Origin: Paraconiothyrium sp. Pb-2020
Taxonomy: Eukaryota > Ascomycota > Dothideomycetes > Pleosporales > Didymosphaeriaceae
Length of the DNA: 64,000 nt
Assembly (NCBI GenBank): GCA_022419385.1
Contig: JAJUBI010000007.1
Coordinates: 1,955,768-2,019,767, forward strand
Reading direction: 5' to 3'
In this document: piece by piece, positions 41,919 through 52,588 of the stretch
Position numbering within the stretch: position 1 is the first letter of the stretch
Layout: each line of letters starts with the position of its first letter
Notes under the pieces: generated by a model
Told to the model about the DNA's origin: nothing
Database searches by the model: none
The model's input: only the letters and a program-made list of their open reading frames with translations
Position numbers and translations under genes: made by a program

Positions 41919-43265
41919 ATGGCGTCACGTTGGGCAGACGACGATGTTATTAAAGCGGATGACCTACGTCGAAAGCAAGAGAAGGAAGAGAAGAAGCGCC
42001 TGAAGTTCCGGAAGCAACAAGCCGAACAGGCAGCAGCAGCCCGAGAAAGAGAATTAGAACCACGTCCAGCAAAGCGACAACGGTTCTCCGATGACACCGC
42101 TTCCCAAGACGTTGTTACCAAGGAGCAACCCGCGGAAAGGACCTTACTACGCTTTGAAGGCGGAGGCTGGGGACCATGCCGACATGTCTCCAACTTTGAA
42201 ACCCTGAACAACATCGAAGAAGGCTCCTATGGGTGGGTATCCCGGGCGCGCGAAATCTCCACCGGCTCCATCGTCGCGCTCAAGAAAATAAAAATGGATT
42301 ACCAACGACAAGACGGCTTCCCCATCACGTCACTCCGCGAGATTACCATTCTCCAGCGCGCACGCCACAAAAACATCGTCTCCCTGCACGAAGTGCTTTC
42401 CGGCTCGGATCCCTCCGAATTCGTCCTCGTCATGGAGTTCCTCGAGCACGACCTCAAGACGCTGCAGGAAGATATGCCGGAGCCGTTTCTCGCTTCCGAG
42501 GTAAAGACGCTGCTGAAACAACTCACCTCCGCGCTTTCCTTCTTGCATTCCAACCACATTCTCCACCGTGATCTTAAAACATCAAATATTCTCCTGAGCA
42601 ACCACGGACACCTAAAGATCGCGGATTTCGGTATGGCGCGTTACATACCACCCCTTGACGCACGCCTCACACAGCTCGTTGTGACGCTATGGTACCGCGC
42701 CCCTGAGCTCCTTCTGGGCACCGATCAATACAGCACTGAGATCGACATGTGGAGTCTGGGTTGCATATTCGGCGAACTTCTCCTCAAGGAGCCAATTCTA
42801 CAAGGCAAGAACGAAGTCGACGAGCTGAGCCGTATATTCGCTCTCTGCGGACTTCCCACGGACCGCAACTGGCCTGGATTCTGGCGCTTGCCTAACGCAA
42901 AAGGTCTCAAGATTCCGCGGGACACGGGCGCAAAGAGTGGAGGCGTGATCAGGACGAAATTCCCGTTCCTGACCAACGTGGGTGCGGATCTACTTATGAG
43001 TTTGCTCTCCCCCAATCCGGAGCATAGACCCACTGCAGATGAGGTGCTGGATCATGCGTACTTTAAGGAGCAGCCGAAGCCGAAGCCGATGGAGATGTTT
43101 CCTACGTTTCCAAGCAAGGCGGGGCAAGAGAAAAGAAGGGCGAGGAGTCCGAATGCGCCGAAGAGGGGGCTGGTGCCTGGGATGCAGAATGTGGATTTCA
43201 GTGGCGTCTTTGCGAATCGAGAGGAAGAGCAGACGGGTGCGGGGTTTCAGCTAAGAGTAGCATAG
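41919..43265 (+). CDS. CDK11: Cyclin-dependent kinase 11 / PITSLRE-type kinase
   Basis: CDK11 phosphorylates transcription and splicing factors in the nucleus and has mitotic roles in animals. The single exon codes 448 aa from the ATG at 41919 (MASRWADDD, a family-like start in strong context); an earlier in-frame ATG at 41817 would add 34 residues. A charged coiled N-terminus (RRKQEKEEKKRLKFRKQQ) precedes the kinase domain: IEEGSYG glycine loop, VALKKIK lysine, the exact PITSLRE helix, HRDLKTSN catalytic loop, DFG, and VVTLWYRAPELLLG. All catalytic residues are present. The C-terminal block RGLVPGMQNVDFSGVFAN is conserved in fungal members as I recall. Confidence 0.92.
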   Translation: MASRWADDDVIKADDLRRKQEKEEKKRLKFRKQQAEQAAAARERELEPRPAKRQRFSDDTASQDVVTKEQPAERTLLRFEGGGWGPCRHVSNFETLNNIEEGSYGWVSRAREISTGSIVALKKIKMDYQRQDGFPITSLREITILQRARHKNIVSLHEVLSGSDPSEFVLVMEFLEHDLKTLQEDMPEPFLASEVKTLLKQLTSALSFLHSNHILHRDLKTSNILLSNHGHLKIADFGMARYIPPLDARLTQLVVTLWYRAPELLLGTDQYSTEIDMWSLGCIFGELLLKEPILQGKNEVDELSRIFALCGLPTDRNWPGFWRLPNAKGLKIPRDTGAKSGGVIRTKFPFLTNVGADLLMSLLSPNPEHRPTADEVLDHAYFKEQPKPKPMEMFPTFPSKAGQEKRRARSPNAPKRGLVPGMQNVDFSGVFANREEEQTGAGFQLRVA

Positions 43266-44884
43266 ACAAACAGTCGGAAAGACTGAACAAGAGAAGGCGC
43301 ATGCACATATACTGAACAAAACGATAACCCCCTATGTTGCCCCTATCGCTAATTATGGCACAACCACTCGAATAGATTAGACTTCGCTAGTCAGGTCAGC
43401 TATTGCCATGCTACGCTGTATTTTCTGGAACGTGGTCCAAGCGCGTGTCTCTCAGGTCGCTATAGCCAACTAAACGAGAGACATCAAGACACCATAAGGG
43501 CGCTCTTCGAACAGCCGTACTGTACATCTCCTAAACCGTGTGGCGACGGCCACGGCCTTTGAATCTCCATCCTGGTACTCTTACTGATCGCTAAGGGTCC
43601 TATCACCCTTTCACCCAGATCCTGCTCCTTAATCTGGGTTCCCGGGAAACACTAGATAGCGCAAGCTTGGAACTGCAAATTTTCCTACCAGTTATGGTCC
43701 TTATCGGTGCTACTGGTAGCAGGTACACCGCGGGCGAAAGCGCTATACTCATGTCAGCTTGAAAGTAGATGGAGAGTGGAGTCAACCATTCGTACAGGAT
43801 CCACACGGCGCAGCCGCAGTCGAGAAGAAAGTGGAGGTGGGTGAAGTCATGTTCAGATATCAGAGGGCAGCATAAAGCGTCCATATGTATTGGGATCTCT
43901 CTGTACTCCCGAGTCCAAGTATCGGCACATTGAAGGTCAGATGGCCACGGGGCTAGGTCTATCTGAGGAGCCCGACGCAGCGACTGAGTGTTGACGATCC
44001 CGTTTGTACCAGGTACTACGGCGGGGACTGTAGGAACGCCCGGTCAACTACTTTAGGACCATTGAAGCTCAGATGATGAGGTCGGCGACATGAGTGTTAG
44101 TCCGAAGTGAACGACACAAATGAAGTCGTTTCGGGGAAATGGGAGAGGTGCACATATACTCCGGGCTCAGCATTGCGGAGACGTTCGGTCTAATGATAAC
44201 CCCACAAGTCGCCAAGTCACATTATCGTGGGATAGTGGTGATGTAAAGCATAATCCTAAAAAGCTACATTGACATTTCTGAAAAGCAAGCTCGGCTGTTA
44301 CCAAATCATTTTGAAGGCCCAAGAGAAGTGGGCAGGGAGAAGGCAGGTGTACAAGTACCTCATATTCTACAAGTCTCCTAACGTTGACAGGCTGTAAGGA
44401 GGTACTGTGTTGCCGGTGCCGCATCCGTGTGCATAATTGCAGATTCAGGTACTGTGCCCATCCTGGGGTGGCATAGTAGATTTTATTCTTGAGTAGTATT
44501 GTGCGATCAGGGAGTGTATTACTCTTTTGCCTTGTTAGGGTGGTAGCATATCCACACTTGTGTGTAATACAATCACTGAGAATGAACACATTGGAGTATT
44601 CACCCGTCCGGACTGTCGGACACAAGTCTACACAGATGCAGGAGGGAACAGCTCGATGACAATTCAGACTTGATTGTCTATCTAGATATCCTAACGAGCA
44701 AGATCGGGCACGAATACCCACTCTACCCAAACCCAACCGATACGCCAAGGGTATTAAAAGCCGACCGCCGTGTAATGTCGTTAACACTCATTTGCCGTTC
44801 TAAGAAATCTCTAATAACTCCCCTGGACTGAACCTTGAAGGAGTTATCGATGTTTCGAAATAGACAAACCCGTGTGATGTTCCA
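43266..44884. other. Convergent intergenic region, no gene seen
   Basis: About 1.6 kb between CDK11 (+) and the secreted protein gene (-). A 206-codon minus frame (44167-44787) has no domain, signal peptide or ATG-led conserved start and is not called. Confidence 0.5.
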
Positions 44885-45296
44885 CTAGCAATGGAAGCCG
44901 CAGCCCTGACGACACTGCGCCTGTATCAGCATCTCGTCATTGTATCACCCAGCTCAGGGAGACTAGATCACTCACATCAGGAAGCTGCTCGCAAACCTCC
45001 TTGTTGCAGTCCGGCTGGCAGTTGTAGAACCAGCAGGGCCACTTGCCCATGCACTTGTCCATGTGGTCGTTGCAGGGGTCGCAACGGCCATCGGAGACGG
45101 TAGGGGCCCAGGCGCTGTTGTCAACAACGTCGGGAGTGGCGTTGTTGTTATCGACGTTGTCGTTCTTGCTAGCCGGGCCTGCGGTAGAATGAGCTTTGAG
45201 CTTTGTTTGGAGATCAGGTCGACTATAGTGGGACTTACTAGCGAATGTGCCAGCAACGAGAGCCATGAGAGCCACGAGAGCGACTAAGACGTGCAT
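44885..45296 (-). CDS. Small secreted cysteine-rich protein (effector-like)
   Basis: Exons 45296-45239, 45178-44976 and 44920-44885 give 98 aa. The first intron (45179-45238, 60 nt, GTAAGT..CCGCAG) has no stop and would be read through; the second (44921-44975, GTGAGT, CTGAT branch, TACAG) replaces a spurious end (VSDLVSLSWVIQ) with AQCRQGCGFHC. The signal peptide is MHVLVALVALMALVAGTFA, cleaved probably after TFA. The mature part is Asn/Asp-rich, then holds ten cysteines (including CDPC, KWPC, YNC, PDC), an even number fitting five disulfides. Small size, signal peptide and cysteine content are shared by fungal effectors and antimicrobial proteins; no family is recognised. A TATAAATA box lies 110 nt upstream. 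Confidence 0.75.
45179..45238 (-). other. Stop-free in-frame intron of the secreted protein gene
   Basis: 60 nt with a consensus GTAAGT donor. It sits just after the signal peptide; retention would add 20 residues to the mature N-terminus. Confidence 0.75.
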
Positions 45297-45405
45297 CTTT
45301 AATGTAGGCAAAGGAGTATTGGGTTTCTGGAGAATGATGTGGTGTGGTTGACTGATGGTGTGCTGTTGAGGGTAAGCAGCAATCTCCAGGTGAGGTGGTG
45401 GAGGG

Positions 45406-45413
45406 TATTTATA
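45406..45413 (-). promoter_or_regulatory. TATA box of the secreted protein gene
   Basis: TATAAATA on the minus strand, 110 nt upstream of the ATG at 45296. Confidence 0.55.
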
Positions 45414-46040
45414 CCAAGGGTTAAGTGGCTAAGGGAGCGCCAAGGCCATACTTGAAAGGTGAGAATCTAGGTGAGAGGGCTGTTGACCAACGAGTGCTGT
45501 TGAAAGTGGGGCCAGCTCTGGAAAGCGAGTGAAGGTTTCCGAAGACTAAGAATATACGGTGAAGATAGAGAACTACAGGGCCTACTGTAGGTGAAGGGAC
45601 TCACAGAAAATGATGCAAGCTCAGGTTTACGACGGGCACCCTGTGTGAGTTGATAATTTTCGCCGGCTAGCTATTGAACTAATGCTCGGTCCCAGGGTAG
45701 GTAAACAGTAGAGGCAGGGTAAGCGGCGCAATGTAGGTTGTTTTGCCAGCTGCACACGAACATAGTATTGAGTTCGGATTTAGTGCAGTCAAAGGCTGGG
45801 TATACTACTCATCTATGTCAAAAGAATGTCCAATTAGCTGGAAATTTGAATGGAAAATACTACCTCATTTATGTAGCTTATGTACTGACAGCACCAAAAC
45901 TCCGCGCTGGCAATGAACCATCGTCTTTCATTATCGTGCCAGCTTTTTCACGCACCTCCAAACATCAGTCTCCCTCGAGCAACCGCTAGAAGCTTATCTC
46001 CGCCCCGCTCAGGTTCACATAAGACTCATAGTTCTCCTGC
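45414..46040. other. Intergenic, upstream region of the secreted protein gene
   Basis: About 630 bp, extending to the 3' end of the anoctamin gene. No frame of interest. Confidence 0.55.
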
Positions 46041-48431
46041 TTACAGCTCCTTCTTCCTCTCCGGTCTATTCTCAATCTCAGTCCGTTGAATCAAGTCCTT
46101 ACCCACACTGACAGTCTCCCTCCAACCCCTCTGTCTTGCCCAAAACCTCTCCTCGGCCGTACTCTCGCTAAGACTACCCCTTCTAGCATCCTCCTCCAAG
46201 CTCTCCCTCGTAATCTGCTCAGAGACTTCCTTCAACTTCGGCAACCTCTCCAAACCCTTAAGATTTTCTTCGAAATACTGCTTCCGAACTAGAAATCTGT
46301 CGCGGCGCTCCTTCTGCACACCAGGAGACGAGAGCTTGGAAACAGCAATGCGGATGCCGAAGCGTACGACGAAGAAGATGTGTTCGGACAGAAACATTGT
46401 GAGGAGGAGGGCCCATGCGCGGATGTTAGCTGGTGTGCCGTCGGGACCGAGACCGTCATTGGAGAAGAGATAGACAAGAGCAGCGGTGGTGAGGCTGCCG
46501 AGCCAGGTGAGGAATGAGAGTGAGTCGAGCCAGGGACCGATAGTGTCAGCACGCCAGGGCGTCGGACGTCGCATGTTCTCGCAGATCTTGATGGCATCGG
46601 CACGCAGCTCAACCCAGTCGTTGATAAGGAAGGAGACGCTGGTAAGGGGCCAAACGACGGAAAAAAGTGAAAGGTACCCGAACTGCAAGACCATCTCGCG
46701 AATGTCAGTGGTCACATCGTAGACTTCTAGTTCTACTTCTTCGCGAACGCGTTCGAGGAAAGCGGCATCCTCTGGTGGATCTTTTACAGACGGGGCAGGG
46801 GAAGTTCCACCATTCTTTGCGGCGCGTTCAGATTGGAATTTCTTGTACTTGGAGGTGCCTTCGCGTTTGAGGTAGGGAATGATGAGCTCCATCCCTAGGT
46901 TCACGATTTGTGCGGTTACTGTGAAGTAGATGACTTGCTTGCGAAGGCGGTCTGGGTTAATATTCCAGTCAGCACCAGGACTTTGAAGTTGCTTTTCATG
47001 CTCGGCGAAAGGTCTGACCGTAAGGCTGAAGACGTCGAGGTAAGGCACAATGATGTTACCAAAGGGAACGTAGACGAATGCCGTAAGGAAGATGGGTAGG
47101 TAGGACGTAATGAAGTTAAGGACAAAGATCTTCTGTGTAAGAGCATTCTCGTACGCGGCATGAGTCTCGTAGTTCTCGAAGTCAGTAAGCTGAGTGGCTA
47201 ACTTGGTGAGAATACCGGACAGAATAGGCATAGTCGTTGTGAGGATACCAGTGGGAATGAAGACCTTGCCGCCGTTAGCAGTACAATTAGACCAAGGTGA
47301 AGAGGGCGTACCAAGATCCACTTCAGTGGTCCATTATAGACTTCTGAGATAAACACCTCGATTCCGAAGCAGGTCGCAATCAGGGTGCCCAGCAGTGAGG
47401 CAGCAGCTACTGCAAACGGAATCTGGAGGAGCTGTCTTCGCAGTCGCTTTTGGACCGAGAAAATACCGACCTGCTCGCCCGTAATCGGATCCGTGGTGAT
47501 ATGCTCGTGTTCGAAATTCCTCCTCTTCTGCTCAATGCGTGATACACCACGGACACCCCAGCGCACACCGAGATCGGCCTCTTGATGTTTCCAGTATTCG
47601 GTGAAGATTATGCACCAAAGACAGCTCACAATACCATACAAAGCTGAAAAGTGTCCGAAGAAGAGCCATGCAGCAGTGCCGAAAGCCGCGGGGAAGACCA
47701 GGAAGGAGAAGTACGATTGTGTAAACGCGAAATAGAAGGCAATCTACCTAGTTTGTCAAAGGCCACACCAGTGAATTCATTACGCGTAAGCTTACCTTCT
47801 CTCCGAAGCGGTTGCGGATCTCGTCCAGGTCCTCAGTCTTAAGGAAAAAGGACGATCTCCATTTCTTGATCCAATCAGCGTTGTATGCACGATCGTGCAA
47901 CGCGAATATCGACTCCACGCCCTCCCACTCCCCCTCTTTTGGCGTAATGCCTGCCCCGCCCTCGGATGCCGGGTTTGTAATAAGCTGGTATATAATACGT
48001 AGACGCTCGGCTTCGTAGAGGGGTTCGGCCTCGAGTGCTTCGCGGGTCTCTTTAGGAGGGGCAGCCGCTCGTACGCCGTGGATCCAGTCGCGGACTCTTT
48101 AAGAAGGATTATCAGGGAAAGCATATAATCTGACAAGAATTACACATACCGTGACCTGTATACTTCACCGTATAAATGTTCGTCGGATGCGACTCTCACA
48201 AAGAGCAAGACAGAATGCGAATCACCATTGCGAACCTCGGTCTGCAACCCAACCTCGGAGAGCGCCCCAGCAAGCTTCTCGAACTGCGCGACCGCCTTTG
48301 TCTTATCTGTGACGCCTTAACCTCAACCCCTCCCGTACTAATATTTCGTTGCACATACCTGTCTTTAGAAAGCGATAGACAACTACATAGTCAACATCCA
48401 TGTTTGTCTGGGGGGCCTGACTTTTCGCCAT
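46041..48431 (-). CDS. IST2: TMEM16/anoctamin-family protein (Ist2-like, likely lipid scramblase)
   Basis: Fungal members move phospholipids across membranes or tether ER to plasma membrane. Exons 48431-48359, 48306-48150, 48096-47796, 47743-47312 and 47264-46041 give 728 aa, near the size of the known fungal scramblases. Introns are 52, 53, 52 and 47 nt. Joins restore FLKT-DKTKAVAQFEKL, YRSR-VRDWIHGVRAA, NRFGEK-IAFYFAFTQSYF and LKWIL-VFIPTGILTTT. A cytosolic ferredoxin-like N-terminus (VDYVVVYRFLKT) precedes about ten membrane segments; FFGHFSALYGIVSCLWCIIF and TEYWKHQEADLGVRWG are family blocks. The C-terminal tail is charged and lacks the very long basic tail of yeast Ist2, so scramblase seems likelier than tether. 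Confidence 0.9.
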
Positions 48432-49386
48432 GACGCCTGGGTAACTCGAGTAGAGTTCGCCTAAGTGAGTTTATGAAATCAAGAGGGAAAAGATTTGTTG
48501 TAGAGGGATCGCGCCTCTCCAGCCTTAAAGAAGGACAGGGAAGCTGTGTGATGTTCGACCAAGCTCCTGGTGCGGGCGCCGGCAGACGTCATAGGCGAGA
48601 TCTGGATCCGCGGCCATCCCTGCCGCACATCCACTCCGTCCATATGGATCCTGTAGAACAAGGCAGCGCGCACACTTATAGAAGTGCCACCATGTGCTGG
48701 TCGTCACGTCATTCGAAGATGACGCGAATGGACGACCTGCACGTCGACGAAAGTACCGTAGGAGCAGCCGGTTGGCATCTCGAGTCGGAAGAAGTCCCCG
48801 TGATCGCAGGTTTGCCCAGGTGTAAACCTACGTGAATCCAAGATCCTCAGCTGTTTGAAAAGTCACTCCGTTCATCTCACATAAGACTATAAATTCATCA
48901 CATATCACAACAACCATACAACACAACCCTGAATTGAATTGGGCGGAGTAATTGAATCACATCGTCCGACCGTTTTCCAGTGTGCGCTGCTGTACGTGGG
49001 ATTCTTTTTAGTAAAAACTTCCAAGTTCCATTCGTACATGTATAACGATACCAAAAGCAGTCCATGATTTTGCAGTTCCATCATCATCGACCCTGCTCGA
49101 GCCGCCAGCAGATTGCAAGTCCCTGTATGGAGACCACTTGTTGCACGTAAAGTTCATGGCAAGTTGACATGATATATGATGTGATCATATGCTCTTGTAT
49201 CAGGGGTATACGAGGTGGAGCCCTCGCGATCTCGAACCCTGAGGCGAGTAGCGATCTTTGAGCGGATGTCCCTCTCTTCTTTTAGAAGCTTTCGAAGACT
49301 CATAATCATCATGAACCGGGCGTTCCTATGTTTTGGGACATGCGCTCGAGTGTGAAGGTGTGTACCGGTCTCCGATGACGGCGTTC
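48432..49386. other. Intergenic, anoctamin promoter and RNPS1 3' flank
   Basis: About 950 bp without a supported gene. Confidence 0.55.
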
Positions 49387-50567
49387 CTATCTCCTGGGAG
49401 GACCGCGCCCCCGACTCCTGCTCCTGCTTCGACTCCGGCTGTAGCTACCGTATGAACTATAGCTTGGACTCCTTCTAACACCGTCGCCACCACCGTCACC
49501 ATCTCCGCGCGGGGGAGAATCTCGCCTTCGGTATTCGCCTCTGCCCCCTCCACCGCGCCTCGGCGGTGGGCTTCTTGACCGCGATCGTGAATATGACATG
49601 CTTCGTCTGGGTGATCGAGATCGTGAACGAGATATTGAGCGTCTAGGTCGGTATCCATGGTCATCTCGGCCACCGCGGAAACCTCCTCTTCCACCTCTGG
49701 CTCCTCTGCCTCGATATCCGCCTCCGTATCCAGGCGGCGACCGCGAGCGTCGTCGTGGAGAAAATCCTCGCCTCGGTCCACCCATAGGAGGTGGTCGGTA
49801 ACCTCCTGGTGGCCCTCCTGGGCGGTGATCAAAATCGCGATCTCGTGGTGGTGGGCCTCCTCTACGAATTGGAGGTGGTGAGCGGAAGAAGCGGCGGCGC
49901 GGGAGTACGATTGAAACCAGGATCTTTGCTCCATCTAGCTGCGCTTCATGCATCTTGGCGATCGCGCGTTCGGCGTCTTCAATTTCTTCGTACAGTATGT
50001 AGGCTGTTCCTCGATTCACGTTGACTGCAAAGTTAGCTACGCGACCGCGCGAAAGGTCGTTAATTCTACTTACAAACTGGATTCAGGGGCAGCTTAATGT
50101 CTTTAATGGATCCATAACTGCCAAAAATCTCGCGTAGGTGACCTTGGTTGACGTTCTTTGTGAGTTGCTCAATTACGATCTGTCCCTGATTAACGATTTG
50201 TTCGGCCCAAGGCTTGGACGATGTGATGCGTCCACGTCCGTCGGAAATTAAAGTATATGCTCACCTTAGAACTCCGCGGGGCTGGAGATGCGCTCCTTCT
50301 GCTCGGGCTCCCAGTAAGGCTCCTGCCCCTAGACGACCGGGAGCGCGATCTGCTGTCTGGGGAATAGCTGCGACGTCCGTTCCGACGCGAAGATTGCGAC
50401 CTGGTGGGTGATCGTGATCGCGAGCGTGAACCTGAGTGTGCGCGGGAGCGTTGTGGGGTCCGCGACCTCGATCGATTGGAAACAGAGCCTCGTGGTGACC
50501 GTGTGCGCGAACGGCCGCGCGATGCGCTTTCGCGCGCTGGGATAGGCGATTGAGAATCGGAAAGCAT
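49387..50567 (-). CDS. RNPS1: RNPS1-like SR protein with one RRM
   Basis: RNPS1 belongs to the nuclear ASAP/PSAP complexes linked to splicing and the exon junction complex. Exons 50567-50265, 50179-50074 and 50024-49387 give 348 aa. An RS-rich N-terminus (101 residues) precedes one RRM (IVIEQLTKNVNQGHLREIFG to ILVSIVLPRRR), and an RGG/RS/Pro-rich tail follows (GGYRGRGARGGRGGFRGG). Joins restore RSSK-IVIEQLTKN and LNPV-FNVNRGTAYILY. RNP2 (IVIEQL) is present; RNP1 is the atypical GTAYILYE seen in the RNPS1 group. The 49-nt second intron has a GCTAAC branch. The start ATG at 50567 is the first in frame. Confidence 0.88.
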
Positions 50568-51599
50568 GATAGCGGCGAGCCAGTGGTATATGTGGTCTTT
50601 GTCTGTCTGTCTGTAAATTAGCAGTATCGCGTCGAATAGAGCATGGTGAAGCGACTGAAGCTGAGCGTGTCGACTGGAAGTGGTTCCAGCTTTTGGAGCT
50701 CGCGCTTGGACCAGCGCGAGCGCCAGCACGTGATTGGCCCTCCCTCCCCCCGGCCCCCGGCCTTGTGCTGATCTGTTTGCGTTCAATGCGACGGCGGCGG
50801 CGAGAGGTTCCGGCATAAAGGATACTGCTAGCTATCTGGCTCATCGTAAGCACTGTCTGCAGAGAATCAATATAAGCGGTACTGCCGCAACGAGCAGTTG
50901 AGGATCTTCCGGGTGGGGTATGTGCTGATACGCAAGTACATGGGCACGGTGAGTTCAATGTACAACTGTGGTCTTGGGCAGAATCTCGCTATCTGGCAAA
51001 GCAGGCGTGAGTGGGCGAGTGAGGAAGTACTGCCTTCCACTCTTCCCGACCCAGTCCAGAGAAGAAACGACGACAAGCATGCACTGGACGCACGTCGGGC
51101 TCCAGTTACTGATTCTCATGAGAAAGCTCTGTCGTTCAACCTCCGATCGGCAACCGCGCATAACATGGACGCAGCGTAAACCCATGCGAAATGCCCACTT
51201 CCCTCGGCACGCTGGCAATGGCGCAACAGGTGCAGCCGGCGTGACGGAATGCCGTGGACAGTCGGACTGCGTCTGTGACAATGACGGCCGGCGAGGAGAG
51301 GCATAAATGAGGCGGGGTTGCAACTCGCAGGGCGGTAGAAAAACCTCTTGCCCCACCATCTCCGTCTGCGTGTCTCACTAGCCCCCGTACTGACCTGCTT
51401 TCTGCCTTCTTGTGCGCCCAACAAGAAAACCCTCACCGCTCTGCATACGACCCTACACACAACCTGCCTGCTTAGTCAAGCCTTCTCCCCGTCCCGCTAC
51501 CTGGGTTCCTAACCTGAGCTTTCCGTGTCCCTTGCATCAGTCCTCTCTCTTTAGCATTACCCCTCCACAAGCTCCCGTGGCCCGCACAACCCCTCCATC
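50568..51599. other. Divergent promoter region of RNPS1 and profilin
   Basis: About 1 kb. Long pyrimidine-rich stretches precede the profilin ATG (51480-51600), usual for highly expressed fungal genes. No gene seen. Confidence 0.55.
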
Positions 51600-52272
51600 A
51601 TGTCCTGGCAAGGTGAGAACAAGGCATCGACGCGACGAGGATGAAGCACTGACGGTTACCCCAGCATACATCGACCAGAGGTACATACCACAAGACTCCT
51701 TGCTAAAGTTTTATTGATCCGTCTGTAGCCTTGTCGGCCCTGGCAACATCGACAAAGCCGTCATCTGCGACGCCGCCGGAAGCGCCATCTGGGCCTCGTC
51801 CGCGGGCTTCACCGTACGTCCACGTCCTATTCGCACACAGACTTTCTCGAACGATGAAGGACTTTTGCTACCATGCTCTTGTGGCAATGCTAACGCCACC
51901 AGGTCTCCGACGCGGAGCGCAAGGCAATCGCCGACTCATTCAGTGATAAGAGCGACCCCAAGGGTGTCATCGCAAATGGAATCAAGATCAGTGGCGACAA
52001 GTACATGACCATCGAGGCATCAGACGACTCGCTCAAGGCCAAGAAGGTACGCACATGCTCCGCAGCGCATACAGCCGCGATACGATTCGGCATTATCAGT
52101 TACTCCTGTATGGACTCAAAAGCTGATCAAAGTTTAGGGTAAGGAAGGCATCGTCGCCTACAAGACCACACAGGCCCTCCTCATCGGTCACCACAACGCC
52201 GACACCCAGACAACCGTCGCCTTCAACGATGTCGCCGCGCTGGGCGAGTACCTCAAAAAGATGGGTTACTGA
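51600..52272 (+). CDS. Profilin
   Basis: Profilin binds G-actin, poly-proline and phosphoinositides and feeds actin assembly by formins. Five exons (51600-51612, 51665-51680, 51729-51813, 51903-52046, 52138-52272) give 130 aa, a typical size. Joins restore MSWQ-AYIDQ-SLVGPGNIDKA, AGFT-VSDAERKAI and KAKK-GKEGIVAYKT. MSWQAYID is the invariant profilin start, and LIGHHN...VAFNDVAALGEYL the C-terminal helix. Exon 1 is 13 nt and exon 2 is 16 nt, both microexons. Introns are 52, 48, 89 and 91 nt. Confidence 0.95.
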
Positions 52273-52588
52273 GGGACCCGGGATGGTATTTTAGCTTCTG
52301 GAATGGATAATTGCATGCATGCCTCTCCATTGAGGTGACGTGGGCCGGACGTCTTGGAATGAGGGGCCGCACACACAGACATGAGAGATGAACAATGATA
52401 TGGAAGTTGGAGGATTTATCTCTGACATAGCGAAATACAATAGCACGTGTGGTTTGTCAATAGCAAAAGGATGGACGTAGTGCCATCAAGGAATCTCCAG
52501 AGCATATCGATAATGTTAGGCTATACACGTACTGCTGACTACCTAGCAGAAACTCCTCGCCCCTGCAACACCCTTGGCCAACTTGATA
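52273..52588. other. Convergent 3' flank of profilin and HeLo gene
   Basis: A 316-bp tail-to-tail spacer with no feature seen. Confidence 0.6.

Noticed and set aside
44167..44787. 206-codon minus frame downstream of CDK11
   Set aside because: No ATG-led conserved start, no domain, and no splice partners.
47641..47743. Suspected one-base frameshift in the anoctamin gene
   Set aside because: On recheck the exon reads continuously through FTQSYFSFLVFPAAFGTAAW; the slip was my misreading.
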